A stretch of 64,000 nt of DNA, taken from the NCBI GenBank assembly GCA_022661535.1, contig JAKULF010000005.1, positions 4,898,001-4,962,000 on the forward strand, read 5' to 3'. This document shows, piece by piece, positions 1 to 13,518 of the stretch. The translations under genes and the position numbers were made by a program. This DNA is from Eutypa lata (taxonomy: Eukaryota; Ascomycota; Sordariomycetes; Xylariales; Diatrypaceae). The stretch's first letter is position 1; the number at the start of each line of letters is the position of its first letter. The notes under the pieces are model-generated. The model searched no databases. It saw only the letters and a program-made list of their open reading frames with translations, and had not been told where the DNA came from.

Positions 1-1
1 C

Positions 2-37
2 TTCACCGGCTGCGGCTATGTCGAATCAGACATCTAG
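2..37 (+). CDS. possible 3' end of a gene cut by the window edge
   Basis: Frame 2 reads FTGCGYVESDI followed by a TAG stop at 35-37. Nearly every third position is C or another coding-like choice, unlike the AT-rich DNA just downstream, so this may be the last 11 codons of a protein that starts outside the window. Eleven residues are too few to name a family. It could equally be chance; only the sequence to the left can decide. Confidence 0.3.
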   Translation, partial: FTGCGYVESDI

Positions 38-3000
38 AACCTCACTCCCTGGCCATTTGAATTCAAATAGTGGGCGAAGGGTAGGTCGTAATTAGTTGAA
101 GCTCTGGTGTCTTTATTGAAATATGGACGATTGCAAGTCAAGAAACTGGAGAAACAGCTCTATGATATGTACATTCATATACTTCCCTCGTTCCTAGATT
201 GCATCCTTATGAGATACCATTGATATTACTGGAATACAAAAGGTTTCTGTCTGACGAGCGAAGTCTTCCGAGAGGTGTTTTGAAAGGGGCCTGAATATAT
301 TGTCGAAACGGGCCGTTGAACTAGATCTATAGTTAAAGATAGAGTGAGTTTACTACGTCGTAAGTTAATAGCGCATGGGTTTGGTTCCATACGAAGGGCA
401 ACATTATAGCCCGTAGTTATTTTCCTCATAAATTGAAATTATCTTTGCTTTTAGGTTGGTATAATTATATTGTAAATAGATGTTAACGGAACAATAAATG
501 TTTTGCTACGGTACTTATCTGGACGTTTAATTATATACTCTACCAGAAGGGTTTTCATCATGTGTATAAATTATCCTTATTTCTACAAAATGAAATCAGA
601 AAACTTTCACTGCGTATAGTAAACTTCTTAAACTATATTAAATATGCAGGTATAAGAGACCGCTGGCTTGGTGTAGTTTCATGTTTTCCTAAGTGCTTGA
701 TTCCCTAAAATTCCGGTGCGTATTAATAAGAATGATATTATAATTAAGCACAAGTCTGTTCTCTATAGTAACAATAAGTATTAGTAAATATTATTCTGCT
801 ATAACATCATCTGAGAAACCATTACACTATACTAATATGATGTTGTAGCCTTGACTTGACGTGTTTAATTCATAGGTCTTTCAACATACTCATAGCATGC
901 AACTACTTTGGAATCTACCTATGACGCTACATGTTTAGCTGTAAGATTTAGTCTTTTAATCCTAAGATATATATGGATAAGTCGCGTAGGTTGTCTCTCC
1001 TTATCCGGGTTGGTATCCTGGCGCCTGGGACGGGTAGTTTGAAGCTATACTACGCTCGCCAATCTGATGACTTGGAGATCATAACGTTACGGTTCTGCGG
1101 TAGGATCATATGTTTTGTCAGATCAACTGCCGATGTTTCATGGAATCCCACATCGAATGCGTAGGGTATCCTAGTATTGACAGTTAGACGTTCACGAAGA
1201 TCACTAGGAACCTGGCTTAGGCTGCGGGACTTGTCGGGATCAGCAAGGGCAGTGCGGCAGGGTGCCGAAGAAATAAATGAAATCCGGGTGCGTGGGGTTT
1301 GAGAAGGCCCGGCTTGAGCGCCGTCTCGGGGGGCCCTATCCCGATACTACTGCAGGGAAGCACATGTAGTTTACTATCAGATTCGAGTCCTTAGCAAACA
1401 GGTTACATCCCGTCGACGCATTCGGGCAAAGCTGGGGTGACATCGGAATACACGGCCACGCCGACTGACACGCATCATACCGGGGATAATACCTGTATAA
1501 CGGGCGTCTGAGCGCGTCCACCCTGCAGATATGTAGGTGTTTGTCGGTAGCACATCGTCGAAACATCATCCTGCTCCGGTTTGGAGTAGACCGAATGTCC
1601 AAAATAGAACCAACCCCTGCATGATAAAAGACCTACTATATGTGGTCTCTGCAGGTAGAAGAGAGAGCAGGTAAGGCGTATGATTGGCTCTCGATAAACG
1701 CGTACGACGACCGGGCCTGCGCATGTCCCCCGGAGTCGGACTATGGTGGCGGTTAAAGGGTGGTGAGTGAAGCTGATGGTCATGTGCTTAACCTACCTAA
1801 GGTATAGATACGACCGTTAAGGCGGAATACAAATATTGGCTTTTGAAGTATGCCGAAGCGGTATTCCTTGTCTCGGTTTGTTCCAGGTTTCTGTATCATA
1901 AGTTCCTGGGGAAGATTGGACAACGATGCTACATGAGCCAAAAGAAGCCACAACGAGCTGTCCGAGGTTCGGAGGGACGGCACCTTTAACTTAGGGGGAG
2001 GCTGGGGGATATGGGGCTGGAGGGGAAATACCACCGAGCCTTCCCAAGCAGTGGTAGCAATGGGATTCCCGTTGGCGACAAAAAAGAAGCGGATCTGGCA
2101 CCACATCGTCGGTAATGGAATAGGACATGCTGATCTCACGATGCGATTAGGGATGTTGGCACCGAGATCTGGGTCTCACTGGCACTGGTGATTAGCTGCC
2201 ACCCGGATGCACGCAGCGACTCCCGCTGCCAGCCTCCCTCCGGAACAAGAAGGTAGCTAACGCGCGATAAACCTAGCAGCCCGCGGTATCCATGGTTTCG
2301 CTATCTAAGCCGAGCAAATACATGCGCCCCAGACCCCAAACATTACAAAGAGAAAAAGGAACCATGACAGGCAGGCAGGCAGGCAGAACGGCGATTAGCT
2401 GATATTGACTCCTTGTATTGTAGTTATCTACCTAGAAGTTTTTGATATAGCATGCGCTTTTCTTTCTTCATCCCGACAGACATATGTAATTTGAGAAGCT
2501 ATTTTGTTCGGACCATGGCGCAAATCGTCAACGTTGAAACTGCCGGATCTGGAAGGTCGGCCTATTAGCGGATGACGGGATAGCCTCAGGGATGCCGGGA
2601 GGTGTTCCTTCTATAGAAGATCTACGTTAAAGATTACCGGAATGTTGATGAGGGAGGGAAGTCATGAGAATTAACAAAAGGCCGCCCGCTTTGCACTGCA
2701 TATAACTAGGTGGTGATTTCTAGGGAGAGGGTCATGAACAGGTACGTAGTAACTATCGGTTCCTCGAAAAGAGAATACTTTGCGCATGGTTATCGGTGTA
2801 TCGTCAGATACGAATACTCACTTTCGACCCACTACATTACATACCTACATAGGTATCGAGGCCTAATTAAGCCTTTGCAAGTATTCAGGTAACTAGATAG
2901 GAACTACCTACATAGGTATCTTTATTTGTTTTATTTGTTTCTTTCGTGTGCTATACTCCTGTACACGACGACACGTAGTAGCTCTAGGTATTATGTATTA

Positions 3001-3904
3001 ATGATCAATCGGTAAGCCTTCCATTCACCCATCCGTCCACTCTCTCAGTGGTCAATGAGTCAAACCTCCGATTCCAGGTTCCACCGATCGTCTATCGCCT
3101 TATCTTGTCCCAATGGTTCCTCCCCCGGGATTCGTTCAGATCTGCGAAAAAGAAGTTTTCTAGAAGGCGGCCGATATCGAATGACGCACCTGAGGCTTCC
3201 CGACCCAATCTCCTCCGTTCTTACACTATCGTAGCACGGACCTCTGAAATTGCAGATCGCTACTAGGAACAAACACGAAAGAGCAGCAGCCCCTCGGCCC
3301 CCCTCTGCGTCCATAGGTACATAACTACATACGTACATACGGAGTAAGTGATCTAATTGCCCGACTGGCCGCCACTAATCTCCACATGGTTCATCACGTA
3401 AACGGCGCGAGTATCGCATAGCTTCTTCAGCTACATCCTAGAGGCGCTCACTAACCGCGTTGTTGGTCACAGCCTTGACAAAGCGGCTACCTGCTTATGT
3501 GTGTGGGTGTAGATAACGATGAGAGTGACCTCATCAGATCCCGAGAACAAAACCTTGACTGGATGGATGGATGGCTGGCTAGCTGACTCTCTAGGTACTT
3601 TACTTTACCTCTGTGGGTATGTAGGTAAAACAGTACTGCTGGTACCGAGACTTGGGGTATTTGCTATTATTTATCGTCCTTATAATAATTAATAATGGGA
3701 TATTACTGGCTACTGAGAAGAGAAATGTGAAATGTTTGACAGCGGGACGATGAAACATTGTGTAGCGAGCAGAAGTCGTATCCACCTCACGGTTGATACA
3801 AAAGCATGGTGCCCTTGGTGTCTTACAGCCCTACTCTGTATGTGAAGATCCCTCGCGAAAGCACGCACCATCACTCCATTTATTTGGAAGGCTACTTACG
3901 TATG

Positions 3905-3939
<35 letters not shown>

Positions 3940-6900
3940 CTTGGTGTAACCATTTTATAATTCTCGTTTGACGTCAAAATCCCACCAATGTCCCGGTGCG
4001 AAAGAGGAATCTCTCATGCGACGATTAGTTGTTGATCGACTGACGAAGCTGAAAGGCAGTACTTAGGTATGTACTGTATGCCGGGAATTAAGGAGAGACT
4101 CTTTATGTCCGGAAGGGCCGGTCAGAACACGAATTGGTATCCGTTTGGTGATATATGTACATACATAGTCATCGGTCAATCAGCCTGTTTAGGTAGCCGC
4201 GCGACGACGTATGGTGATGAATAAATATATGAATAAAAGATTGAGCTACCGATCCCCGCTGTGGGACCCTATAGTTAATACTAGTACCTACCAGAGTGCT
4301 ACCTAAGAAGTAGGTATCTTTTGGGATCATTAGCGCTCTCCTCTAAGTTCTGCTAGAGCCAACTTAAAGGGGAGAAAATTCTGAACCAATCATTGAACTG
4401 CTATCTTTGAGGTCTGCATGCCTGGTGGGAGAGCTGAGATTCTATTCCGTGAATGGCTGGCTGTTATACTAGTTTGTTAGAGCTTGTTTAGCCACTGCTG
4501 ACATCCACCTACCGACTGTTCGATCCAGGCTTCCCTGGCTTCCATTCGTGTTCTCGAAGGTGTTTGGAAGGCTCTTTGTGTACCCATATCCTGCATGGTG
4601 CATCCAAGTACTATGCAGCTCTGGTGTCTGGTAAGCGGGCAGCCGCCGGGTTGGTGCAAGCCAATGGGCCACTGATGTTTCTTCCTTTTCCTTCCTGCGT
4701 TTAAGTTACATACTTAGGTGTCTCCCTGTCTCATCGACCATTTAATTATCCTAGAACTACTAGCGTGGCTATAGTTGCTGATTACGCCGAATTTTGTGAA
4801 GCGGTCCGAGTCATTGCTTTGCCCTTCTTCCTTGCACCCATACTCAGTACCCCCCAGTACGTCTCCAGGTTTCCGGATTATAGTTGCATTTATCACCCCT
4901 CCTTGCACCGCACAGCCTTGAGGGTTTCTTAACTGGTGCTTGGCGGCAGGTTATGTGTGTAGTTGGATATAATAGATACTTACATATACCTGAGTAAATA
5001 TTTGATATGTCGTAGTACATACCTACACTCCATCATGTATAGGCACTTGATATAGTCTAGGTATTGCCCAATTATTGTATTCCAATTACAGGACGTGGCG
5101 TGCACGGGATCCAGGTCAATGGATGTTTTGGAATGACAAGAAATGGCCATTATCGTGAGCACTTCATTCGTATCTACACAATTGGTGGTGAGCTATATCA
5201 AGGGAGGGCTTCTGTAATCTGTCGTTAACTACGTCTTTCTCCTCGGGGTTTGCTATACAGGTCGTTGAACAACTTGAAGCGTAAGTTAAGCGTTGATTCT
5301 TCATGTCATGATAAGCCTGCTGTATGTAGTAAATGCAGGAACATTTGACTGGACTCTCTAAAACCTCTCCGCGTCTGCCAAGGCAGTAAAGTAGTTTAAA
5401 TCCCTTAATATATACATACGTTATTTTCCGAATAGATCTAGATTCATTAATCATTAATACATAATTTAATACTTAACTATAGAATATTGAGTATAGTTAC
5501 TGTGTATTATATTCAATAGGTTATACTTGATTCATAACAGAAGACCAGGTTACCTTAAAATGTGCTAGATTCTTGTAGACTCCGTATTGTACAATTTGTA
5601 TTAATAATGAGGGATGCTGGGCCTGCTGTTGCAATCGGCGCATGTGCTCAGACCCCTGCAGCACCCAGACCCAAGCATGCTTACACCCTGCACATCCCTA
5701 GTTAACATGTCGTGGCACATGGGATATGTACTAAAACCGATGTTCCGTCCCACTGGCAGGCAGGGCGGACCACCCAATTCACTCAGAAAGAGAAGGAAGA
5801 ATCCTTGGAACCTTCTTTTATTCCTTCTAACTAAGTTCTGCCGCAAATCCATCTCCCCAAGCTCCCCCCTACATACCTACAGCCTACCTACCTACCTTAC
5901 CTACCTACATCTTAACCTTACCTAAATCATAAGAGATCCCGCGATCTTCGTTCACCTCCACATCCCTTTTACCCTCCAGGACTCGACATCCAGTACTTTA
6001 CTTTGTTTTACTCTATTTCACACTGCATTAGTTTAGACTACAGACTCTCATTAAACTCAACATATACGTACGTACAACACATTTACCGAAACTCACATGC
6101 ATACTGTATCATCGCATGTATGTGTAGCTTGGTAATTGGGGTTTGTAAGTTCTAATAGGTTTAGGTATATCACGTATGAAGTAGGTACAATACCTAGGTA
6201 CGGATCGGAACATACATACCTAGCCCAGCCATAGTACAGCAATTATTATTACTACTGCTACTACTACCTGCCTATACCCATCTATCTACATATACCTGTA
6301 TCTATGCCTATACTTATACCCATAACCATGTATTGATTGATGTTCACTTCTACTACTACCTACCTACCTACATTACTACTACTATATCCTAACCATTACC
6401 CATTACCCATTACCTAACGAACGAGCTTTATGTAATTCTTGACTGTGTGTCTGTCGCTCTCTCTCCCTCTTGTCTCCTTGCCTAGCCTGTCCTTCCCCTC
6501 TGTTCCTTTTCCCTTTTTTATTACAATCCTATAACCACATCTACACACATACATACCTGGCTGCATGTATACTACCCCCTATCAATACCTACATTTATCC
6601 TTGACCTCTTTGTAAATTGGTTACATATCGATCTCGGTCCACTCACTTACCGACGACCTTCCCGCGCTGTCAGGAACTCGACGCTCTCGACTACCCATCC
6701 GCCGTCGCCCCAACTCGGAAGCCCGTAGCGCATCGCATCACTTGCGTTCTCTCAACACTCGATCGCAACCAACCAAAACACTCGTGACGTACAGGATACG
6801 GCCACCACAAACCACTAGGACTACAGCTATTATATTCTATTGAGACCTACATAGCCACACCCCTGAGAATCTCTTGCGAAAACATATCGTTTCCGGTCCT

Positions 6901-7587
6901 GTTACCGTTTATGTGTAACTGAAAGGGTCGCACGTTTTTCTTCTACTCAACCCTACCGAGCCTAGTTAAAAGGGGAAAGGGGAGGAAAAAAAGAAGAGCA
7001 TTATAAACCGAAACGAAACGAAAAGAAAGAGACGGGGATTTCATCCTCTCCTTGTACAATTTCAATACCATCTAGTCGCGCATTCCGCACACGACGTCAC
7101 AGTGTTGAGTCGAATTTGTCGAACCGATCATTCCATGTTATCAATTAGTCCCAGCGCTTGCTCGATAACTTCTACCCTTGAGGTACAAAATTCAAATAGG
7201 TCGCGCTGTCGCTGTCGCATGCTTGTATGACCTTTGCAGTTTGGATGGTTGACTATTACACCCCTTTGATTTTTATCTTTAATTAGTCCAAGGACACCGC
7301 GCGAGTCTCGAGTACGACGTCGCCTCTTCTCCACTGATCCATCTCTTTTTTGTCGCATTTACAAGTATAGATACGCATTGGGCAACCTGTCATTGGTCGG
7401 TCGAGACATTTAACCTGTCGTACTCTACAGTTTGTCTCGGGTGTTATTCCACGAGCTTTCTATAGGCCCGAATTCGAAGCAAGACCGACTACGTGTTAGA
7501 TAAGGCCAATTGCGACAAGGAAGTTTCCTTCCTCCTTCGACGGCGAAAGTGCTCCAGTCGTGAGACTGGAAGCCATTGTTCGCCGTT
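38..7587. other. long intergenic region without a recognisable gene
   Basis: About 7.5 kb of AT-leaning DNA. The open frames here are short (at most about 120 codons), overlap one another and show no family motif, so I call none of them. The region holds simple repeats (CAGG at 2368-2386, GT at 3906-3937, CTAC tracts around 5882-5908 and 6356-6372), a 16-nt sequence repeated exactly at 2842-2857 and 2905-2920, and from about 5.9 kb onward pyrimidine-rich DNA that probably includes the promoter and long 5' leader of the phosphodiesterase gene. No transposon ends or terminal repeats were seen. Confidence 0.6.
3906..3937. repeat. (GT)n microsatellite
   Basis: Uninterrupted GT dinucleotide repeat of about 16 units in intergenic DNA. 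Confidence 0.95.
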
Positions 7588-10372
7588 ATGGATAGCGCAA
7601 AATGCAATGTCATCTATGTTGATCGCAATGCGCATCAGGATAGAGTTTATGGGCCTCCCTCAGATACGCAATCGGATCTGAGCGACTCTGGCGAACTCCG
7701 GAACAACTTAGACCTCCTTGCTAATGCGTTTGGTGTTGGTGAGTTATCATGACAGTCTTGCTGGCAGTGATGAGACGCTAATATATATATAAGTTCATGT
7801 CTGTTCTAATGGTATCGCCTGTTTAAGAAAGCTTGTCCACCTCCACGATAATTCCCTGGTCGAGTTGAAGCCTACGCTCGTACTAATAGACACTCCTTAT
7901 GACGAGCAAGTTTTCGGTACATCTCGGTCACGCGACCATTCTCCCCATTCTCATATTTCCGAAGACAGGGAGACGGGAAGCGGTTCTGAGGAGGGGGAGT
8001 TGTATGGGCTTGGGCTGTTAGAACGCATTGTCTACGAAACCCATCTGAGAAATCTCTCTAGGCTTGTAGTGCCCATTCCTATTGTTAGCTTCCCTTTGCT
8101 ACAAAGCCCACCAGCAAACAATGAATCAGGCGACGAACTTGCTCAACCTACTTATGCCGGTTACCTCTCGGAAAGACCTGGCCCTACGCCCAACGGAACC
8201 CTGTCAAATCGTGCGCTCCTTAGGAAGTGTCTAGACTCTGGTGCCATTGATGTTATGGCAAGCCCTCTGCATATGAAGACATTAACCAGTCTCGAAGTTC
8301 ACGCTTATCGAGCTCACAAGAAAGCTGCAAAGGAACAGCAGTCTTACCTAGAGATTCGGAGAGGTAGGAAGCGGTCGTGGGTCGGTGTACACGAGGAGAA
8401 GCCATTCTCTTACCTCAGAGAGGCCATGGTATCGGGTTTGATGAGCGGAATCTGCCAGCTTGGTAACGAGAGCGAAGCCAATATTGGAGGCGTTAAGGTT
8501 AATGTCTCGTCCGAACGCAGGGCTGAGATTGCGGAGGCGGTAGGCAAATGGCACTTCTCCGCCCATGATTTCTGCGATGATGCACTTCTGGTCGCAGCGA
8601 GCTTGATGTTCAGACATGCGCTTTCTATGCCAGAACTGGAGCATTGGCGGATACCAACAGGTAAGCAGTATTTTTGCTTTGGGAGTTCATATTTGTTCTC
8701 CGTATACCCTCAGCTGACAACAAGCGATATATTAGACCAAATGACAGCGTTCCTCGTCTCTTGTCGCGCAGCGTACAACACCTTTGTGCCCTACCACAAT
8801 TTTCGCCATGCCGTCGATGTCCTACAAGCGACCTTCAACTTTCTCTTACATATTGGTGCTTTACCACCTTATAACTCTAGCTCAGATGATGAACCTATCC
8901 CGAAATCGCCACTGGCAGCTTTACTTAAGCCGTTTGAGGCTTTGACTCTGCTGATCAGTGCGATCGGACATGATGTGGGCCATCCTGGTGTCAACAATGG
9001 TTTCCTGATCGTACTGAACGCGCCACTGGCACAATTGTACAATGATCGCTCAGTTCTAGAATCCTTCCATTGTGCCGCTTTTTCGCAGATTCTCCGAAGA
9101 TATTGGCCACAAGCTTTCGAGGATACTAAGATGCGCAACCTCATGATCAGCTCCATTCTAGCCACGGACATGGGATTACATTTCGATTACATAAAGAAAC
9201 TTGGCGACCTTCAGGAGAAGTTGCAAGAGAATAACTCTACGGACGGATGGGGCGGTCGCATGCTTGAGGAGCAGACAGCGTTGGCTTGTGCGCTGCTCAT
9301 CAAGTGTGCAGACATTAGCAATGTGGTAGGTATCCTGTAAACGAATGTGATATGGCTTAGCATAGCTGACACGGTGTAGGCTCGAAACTACGAAGCAGCC
9401 CTCCAATGGATGTATATCCTTTGTGACGAGTTCTCGAGGCAAGCAAACATGGAATCCGAGATTGGCATCCCATCCTCGCTGATCTCCCCGCCCAAGAAAG
9501 ATTTCTTGTTGTTGGGTAAGTCCCAGCTTAACTTCATGAACATGTTTGCTTTCCCGCTGTTTCAAGGTGTTGCGGATGTATTGCCGACCATGCAATACAC
9601 CGTCGACGAGCTCGAAGTAAACAAGGTTCTATTCGAGAGGCAAGTGGAAGCAATTCCTGGAATGGACGAGGAACGCCGGAAGCAGTTGGCCGAAGGGACG
9701 CTCTCCCCACGATCCATGAGCCTCGCTATCCAGTCTGAAGACAGTCGAGATTACTCCTCGGGAAAGACCTCAACTCGAAGTGCGGAACACTGCCTTATCC
9801 CGGAGCACCATGCCGAGATGAAGAAGGCTGGATCTTCGCGTCCAGGCCAACCAAACAATATACCTAACATACCAGGACAATACAAGGAAATCAACGGCAT
9901 CTCTGGGGCGTTCGATAGTATGACCAGTTTTGCCGCAAGCGATCCTTTCCACATTGACGAATCGGAGAATAGAGTAATAGGCCACAACGGAAAACAACGT
10001 AGCAGTGAAACTACTGAGGGGAGTAGTTCTGTTCCATACACAGGAGACTGGCAGTCACAGGCTACCAGTGCTACTACGGGCAAGATGCCATTATCTCCCA
10101 GCACCCAGGGAACCAGTATCATTAGCCAAGATTCGGCTGAGGGACCATCCAGTGTCCCGGCTACGACGATCACGGGGCCAGATCATTCTGGCATGCACAT
10201 TCCGATGGTCCCCCCTGAGCCAGCAACCTCTGAGGAAGATTCTAACGGGAGTACACTCAAACCGGACAGATCGCTCAGGAAGAAGACTAGCAGGTTCCGA
10301 ATGAATGCTTTGAACATTTTTAGGAGGAACAAAGGGTCCTCACCATCCCGAGCAGGTGATTCCGGTAGCTGA
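7588..10372 (+). CDS. pdeH: class I (high-affinity type) 3',5'-cyclic nucleotide phosphodiesterase
   Basis: Hydrolyses cAMP to AMP and so damps PKA signalling. Model: exons 7588-7738, 7794-8660, 8736-9325 and 9380-10372, 866 aa; all joins keep frame with GT..AG introns of 55, 75 and 54 nt. The ATG at 7588 opens MDSAKCNVIYVDR, a start I associate with fungal PDE2/PdeH proteins. The catalytic domain lies at about residues 290-640 with the class I metal-binding signature: HNFRHAVDV near 361, GHDVGHPGVNN near 416, TDMGLHFDY near 482, CADISN near 529. The last ~240 residues are Ser/Thr-rich, likely disordered, and end in a basic patch. The second intron is a multiple of three with no stop, so its retention would insert 25 residues ahead of the catalytic core. 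A likely poly(A) signal AATAAA lies at 10894-10899. The symbol follows from class I motifs; fungi usually also have a class II enzyme (PdeL). Confidence 0.93.
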
Positions 10373-11970
10373 ACCCATGAGGTAACCGCCAAGGCAACTG
10401 CCGAAGCGGGTGAGGATAAACATTATTACGAAAGACGAGCCATGAGATTCGCGAACTAGCGCTACGGTATATAAATATGCCTTTTAAGCCAACGTCCCTG
10501 GGTACCTCCAAAATGTCATACTCCGTAAAACGAACCTTGCGGAAGCAGACATAGGAACCAGTATTTGCTTCTTGACGGGTATATACCTGTGAAACTAGCA
10601 ACTATTAGGACGATTGACGATTGACATGGGCGTTCTCAGCAGCTCATTTTCCCCGCATTAACCGAGTGCGGGCCACAGCACGTCACGACGGCAAGCACTC
10701 GTGTGCCCCTTTGCTCTCACGAGTCCTGGAAACCTGGAAGCGTCGTTTAGGGGCATACGCCAATGTGGCTCTTCGCGGTCTTAAGAAACCGCAGAAAGTT
10801 CTTTTACCGCAACATGGGACAGAAAGTCGGGTATAGTTCATGTGAGCGGGAGTTACATAGTTGCGTGGAGGAAACGTTTATAGGGGTCTTTGAAATAAAG
10901 TCCATGATGAAGAATACGAATGATCACGAGATCACTTAGATCCAGACACAATACCTTCATTCGCGCTATAGCTGGTGATCAGTGTGTGATGCTAGGCTGT
11001 ATTATAGTGTTATCCATTCTTTTATTTATTTTTTATATTTTATATTTTTCACTCAATTCGCAACCCGGCCGTTCATTTATTGTGAATGAGTGCTAGCGGT
11101 TGGAGAGGATTTGTTAAGAGACGCGGTTTCACTTAGAAGATCCTTAAAACTTATGTATATTCTTTTGCCTTGCGATAGCTCTGGAATGATGTTTTATGGT
11201 TGGATTTTTGAGCCCTCATCTCATAGATCATATCCATATATATTTATGTACATATACATACGTACCTACGCAAAGAGTTGAGTATGTTGCTGCAAGTCAA
11301 TTAGCATGTTAGACGATAGGTAACAAACAGGCCAGAACCATATAGAGACTTATGTTACAGACAAGCATGCTCTCACATATACTTACACGCACATAAACCT
11401 ACATACTTTCGTCTACCTCTAGACCTAAGTCTGGGTGTCAGGAGTACCTAACTAGGAGGGCATCTATGCAAGTAAGCATGCAAGGGGGGTTTGGTCAGTT
11501 AGTTATGCACTTATAAGATCATTTGACCTTTCACCTACCTATCTACCTACCTAATCGCTCATGGTGAGGTGATAGTTTTGAAACTGCGGAAAGGAAGGAC
11601 TAAAAAGAGATCAGTTAATTCGTTTGATCAAGTAACTAGGTAGAGTAGTAGACTACCTATCTAACTATGTAGCTAATCAATCCATTCATTCCGTTGAATT
11701 GCGTACACACCCACACCCACACACTCTCGCTGAATGCGAAGTGCACGAGGCGCAGGCGATGGTGCGTGACGGTCAGTGGTGGCTGCCCTGCTCTGCCCTG
11801 CTCTGCTCTGCTTTGCTTGCTCAGCCCCCTATTCTTAGTCACGCAGGTACCTAAGGATGTACATATATCTATCTATCTGCCTGCCTACTTCCCTACTTCC
11901 CTATGTACCTACCTATCTAACTAATTACATGTAGATTCACATGTCTGTCTATTCGTTCACTTACCCCAAC

Positions 11971-12010
11971 CTATCTATCTATCTATCTATCTATCTTTCT
12001 ATCTTTCTTG
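11971..12010. repeat. (CTAT)n microsatellite
   Basis: About eight CTAT units followed by CTTT variants, in intergenic DNA. Confidence 0.9.
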
Positions 12011-12035
12011 CCTTACCTTGTCTCACCTCCCTGAT

Positions 12036-12057
12036 GGGTAGGTAGGTAGGTAGGTAG
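12036..12057. repeat. (GGTA)n microsatellite
   Basis: Five tandem GGTA/TAGG units. This is the tetranucleotide recurrent throughout the intergenic DNA of this window. Confidence 0.9.
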
Positions 12058-12169
12058 TTTACAATGCAACGGGTGATGGTGGCTGATAGGCCAAGAGCGA
12101 GTCTGGGATCACCCGATGGTAAGCGGGTGAGGGAGTGAATGGGCGAGGAAGCATCCGACTGGGCTACCG

Positions 12170-12190
12170 GGCTGGCTGGCTGGCTGGCTG
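12170..12190. repeat. (GGCT)n microsatellite
   Basis: Five tandem GGCT units in intergenic DNA. Confidence 0.9.
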
Positions 12191-13518
12191 ACTGACTATG
12201 CACGCGCGTTCCTTGAAACTATACCACCACCACCATCACCACCACCTAGACACCCCCTATAGATATATGGTATTTTAGAGCAGTGTGGGCGCAGTTGATG
12301 TAGTGCGGTAGTTACTCTCTGCGGTGTTGGCGATGGCTTACGGTCTGGCGCGCTGCTTGAAAGGGAGAATCTTGCTATATGATATATATATATCAACACC
12401 CAAGTGATTCAATTATTAACACTTCAAAGTACTTAAGATAGTGAAACCGTTATCTCCCGATTCGTCTAGAGCTACCTACCTATACAGGGAGTAAGTAAGC
12501 AAGGATTCTTGCTGATTCGCTCTCGAGGGAGAGAACTTGTAGCTTTAGTTAGTCGAGCAGGACCTTTAAGGAAGATGTATATTTCAGCTACGACACAGTA
12601 GATGGTAGTATCATCCATACCACGCATGTTGCTGCTAATGAAGTAAGCAGTCAACTGGTTCAACAGACTGACAATATCGTAGGATCTATCAGCCCTCCCC
12701 CCCTTTCTTTTGATCTTGTTTTTCATTTGACGTAACTTTTCATTGGTCTGAACTCGAAGGTCTCGCGGCCTTCCTTACCTACAGCTAAGCTAGCTAGCTA
12801 TGTAGGTGATGATATTTAAATCCCATTTCTTCACACTGATAACTAACTAGCTGGCCCAAGCGGTCATGAGCCTCTCCCCCTTCATCCCCCCCTTTTTCCT
12901 CCTGGTCGTAATTTCCGTCGTTATGGCAGGACTCATCAACCAAAAAAACAGACCACCCAGCCAGTCAACCCCAACAAACCAAGAAAACAACAACAATAAC
13001 AATAACAACAGACGAACCCTCCCCACTGCCTTGGAAAGAAAGAAGAGGAAAGAGAAAAAAGAAACCACCGTATATGAACTCCGTGCCTTTCCGGATGATG
13101 CCAATGTACTCTCTAAAAGTCTGTATAATAGATATATATATGCGTCTCTCTGATTGTCCCAAGATATAACATTCTGCAGTCAGTCTCGTGCGTGCGTGTG
13201 TGCGTGGGTTTTTCGTTCGTCCGTATTCGTTCGCATGTGCTCTTTTCTCTTCGTATGTGCGCTCCTGCGCACTCTCCTCCTCCCCACCGTCCTGCCAAAA
13301 CACAACTCTTTCGGGGTATCGATAATGCTGAAAAAAAGTTAAAAACAAAATTGTCTTCAGGTCTACGCGTGGTTTCCATCTCCGCGAGTTCTTCGCGTGT
13401 ATCCTGCATGTCCTCCGCCCCGTTTCCCTGCCCTATCCTGTCCCGTAGTGAGCCTCGATTTCTCGTGTGTGATGCTTCGAACACATGAGGCTTCCTAGAC
13501 CCCTTATACACCTCCCCA

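Larger units (their letters stand above)
10373..13518. other. intergenic region between convergent genes, repeat-rich
   Basis: Holds the 3' flanks of the phosphodiesterase and the PAS kinase. It is studded with simple repeats: CTAT at 11971-12010, GGTA at 12036-12057, GGCT at 12170-12190 and an ACC-rich run at 12225-12247. Short open frames here are low-complexity readings of these repeats; no gene is supported. Confidence 0.6.

Noticed and set aside
1780..2139. 119-codon minus-strand frame
   Set aside because: It overlaps other short frames and has no recognisable domain; likely chance.
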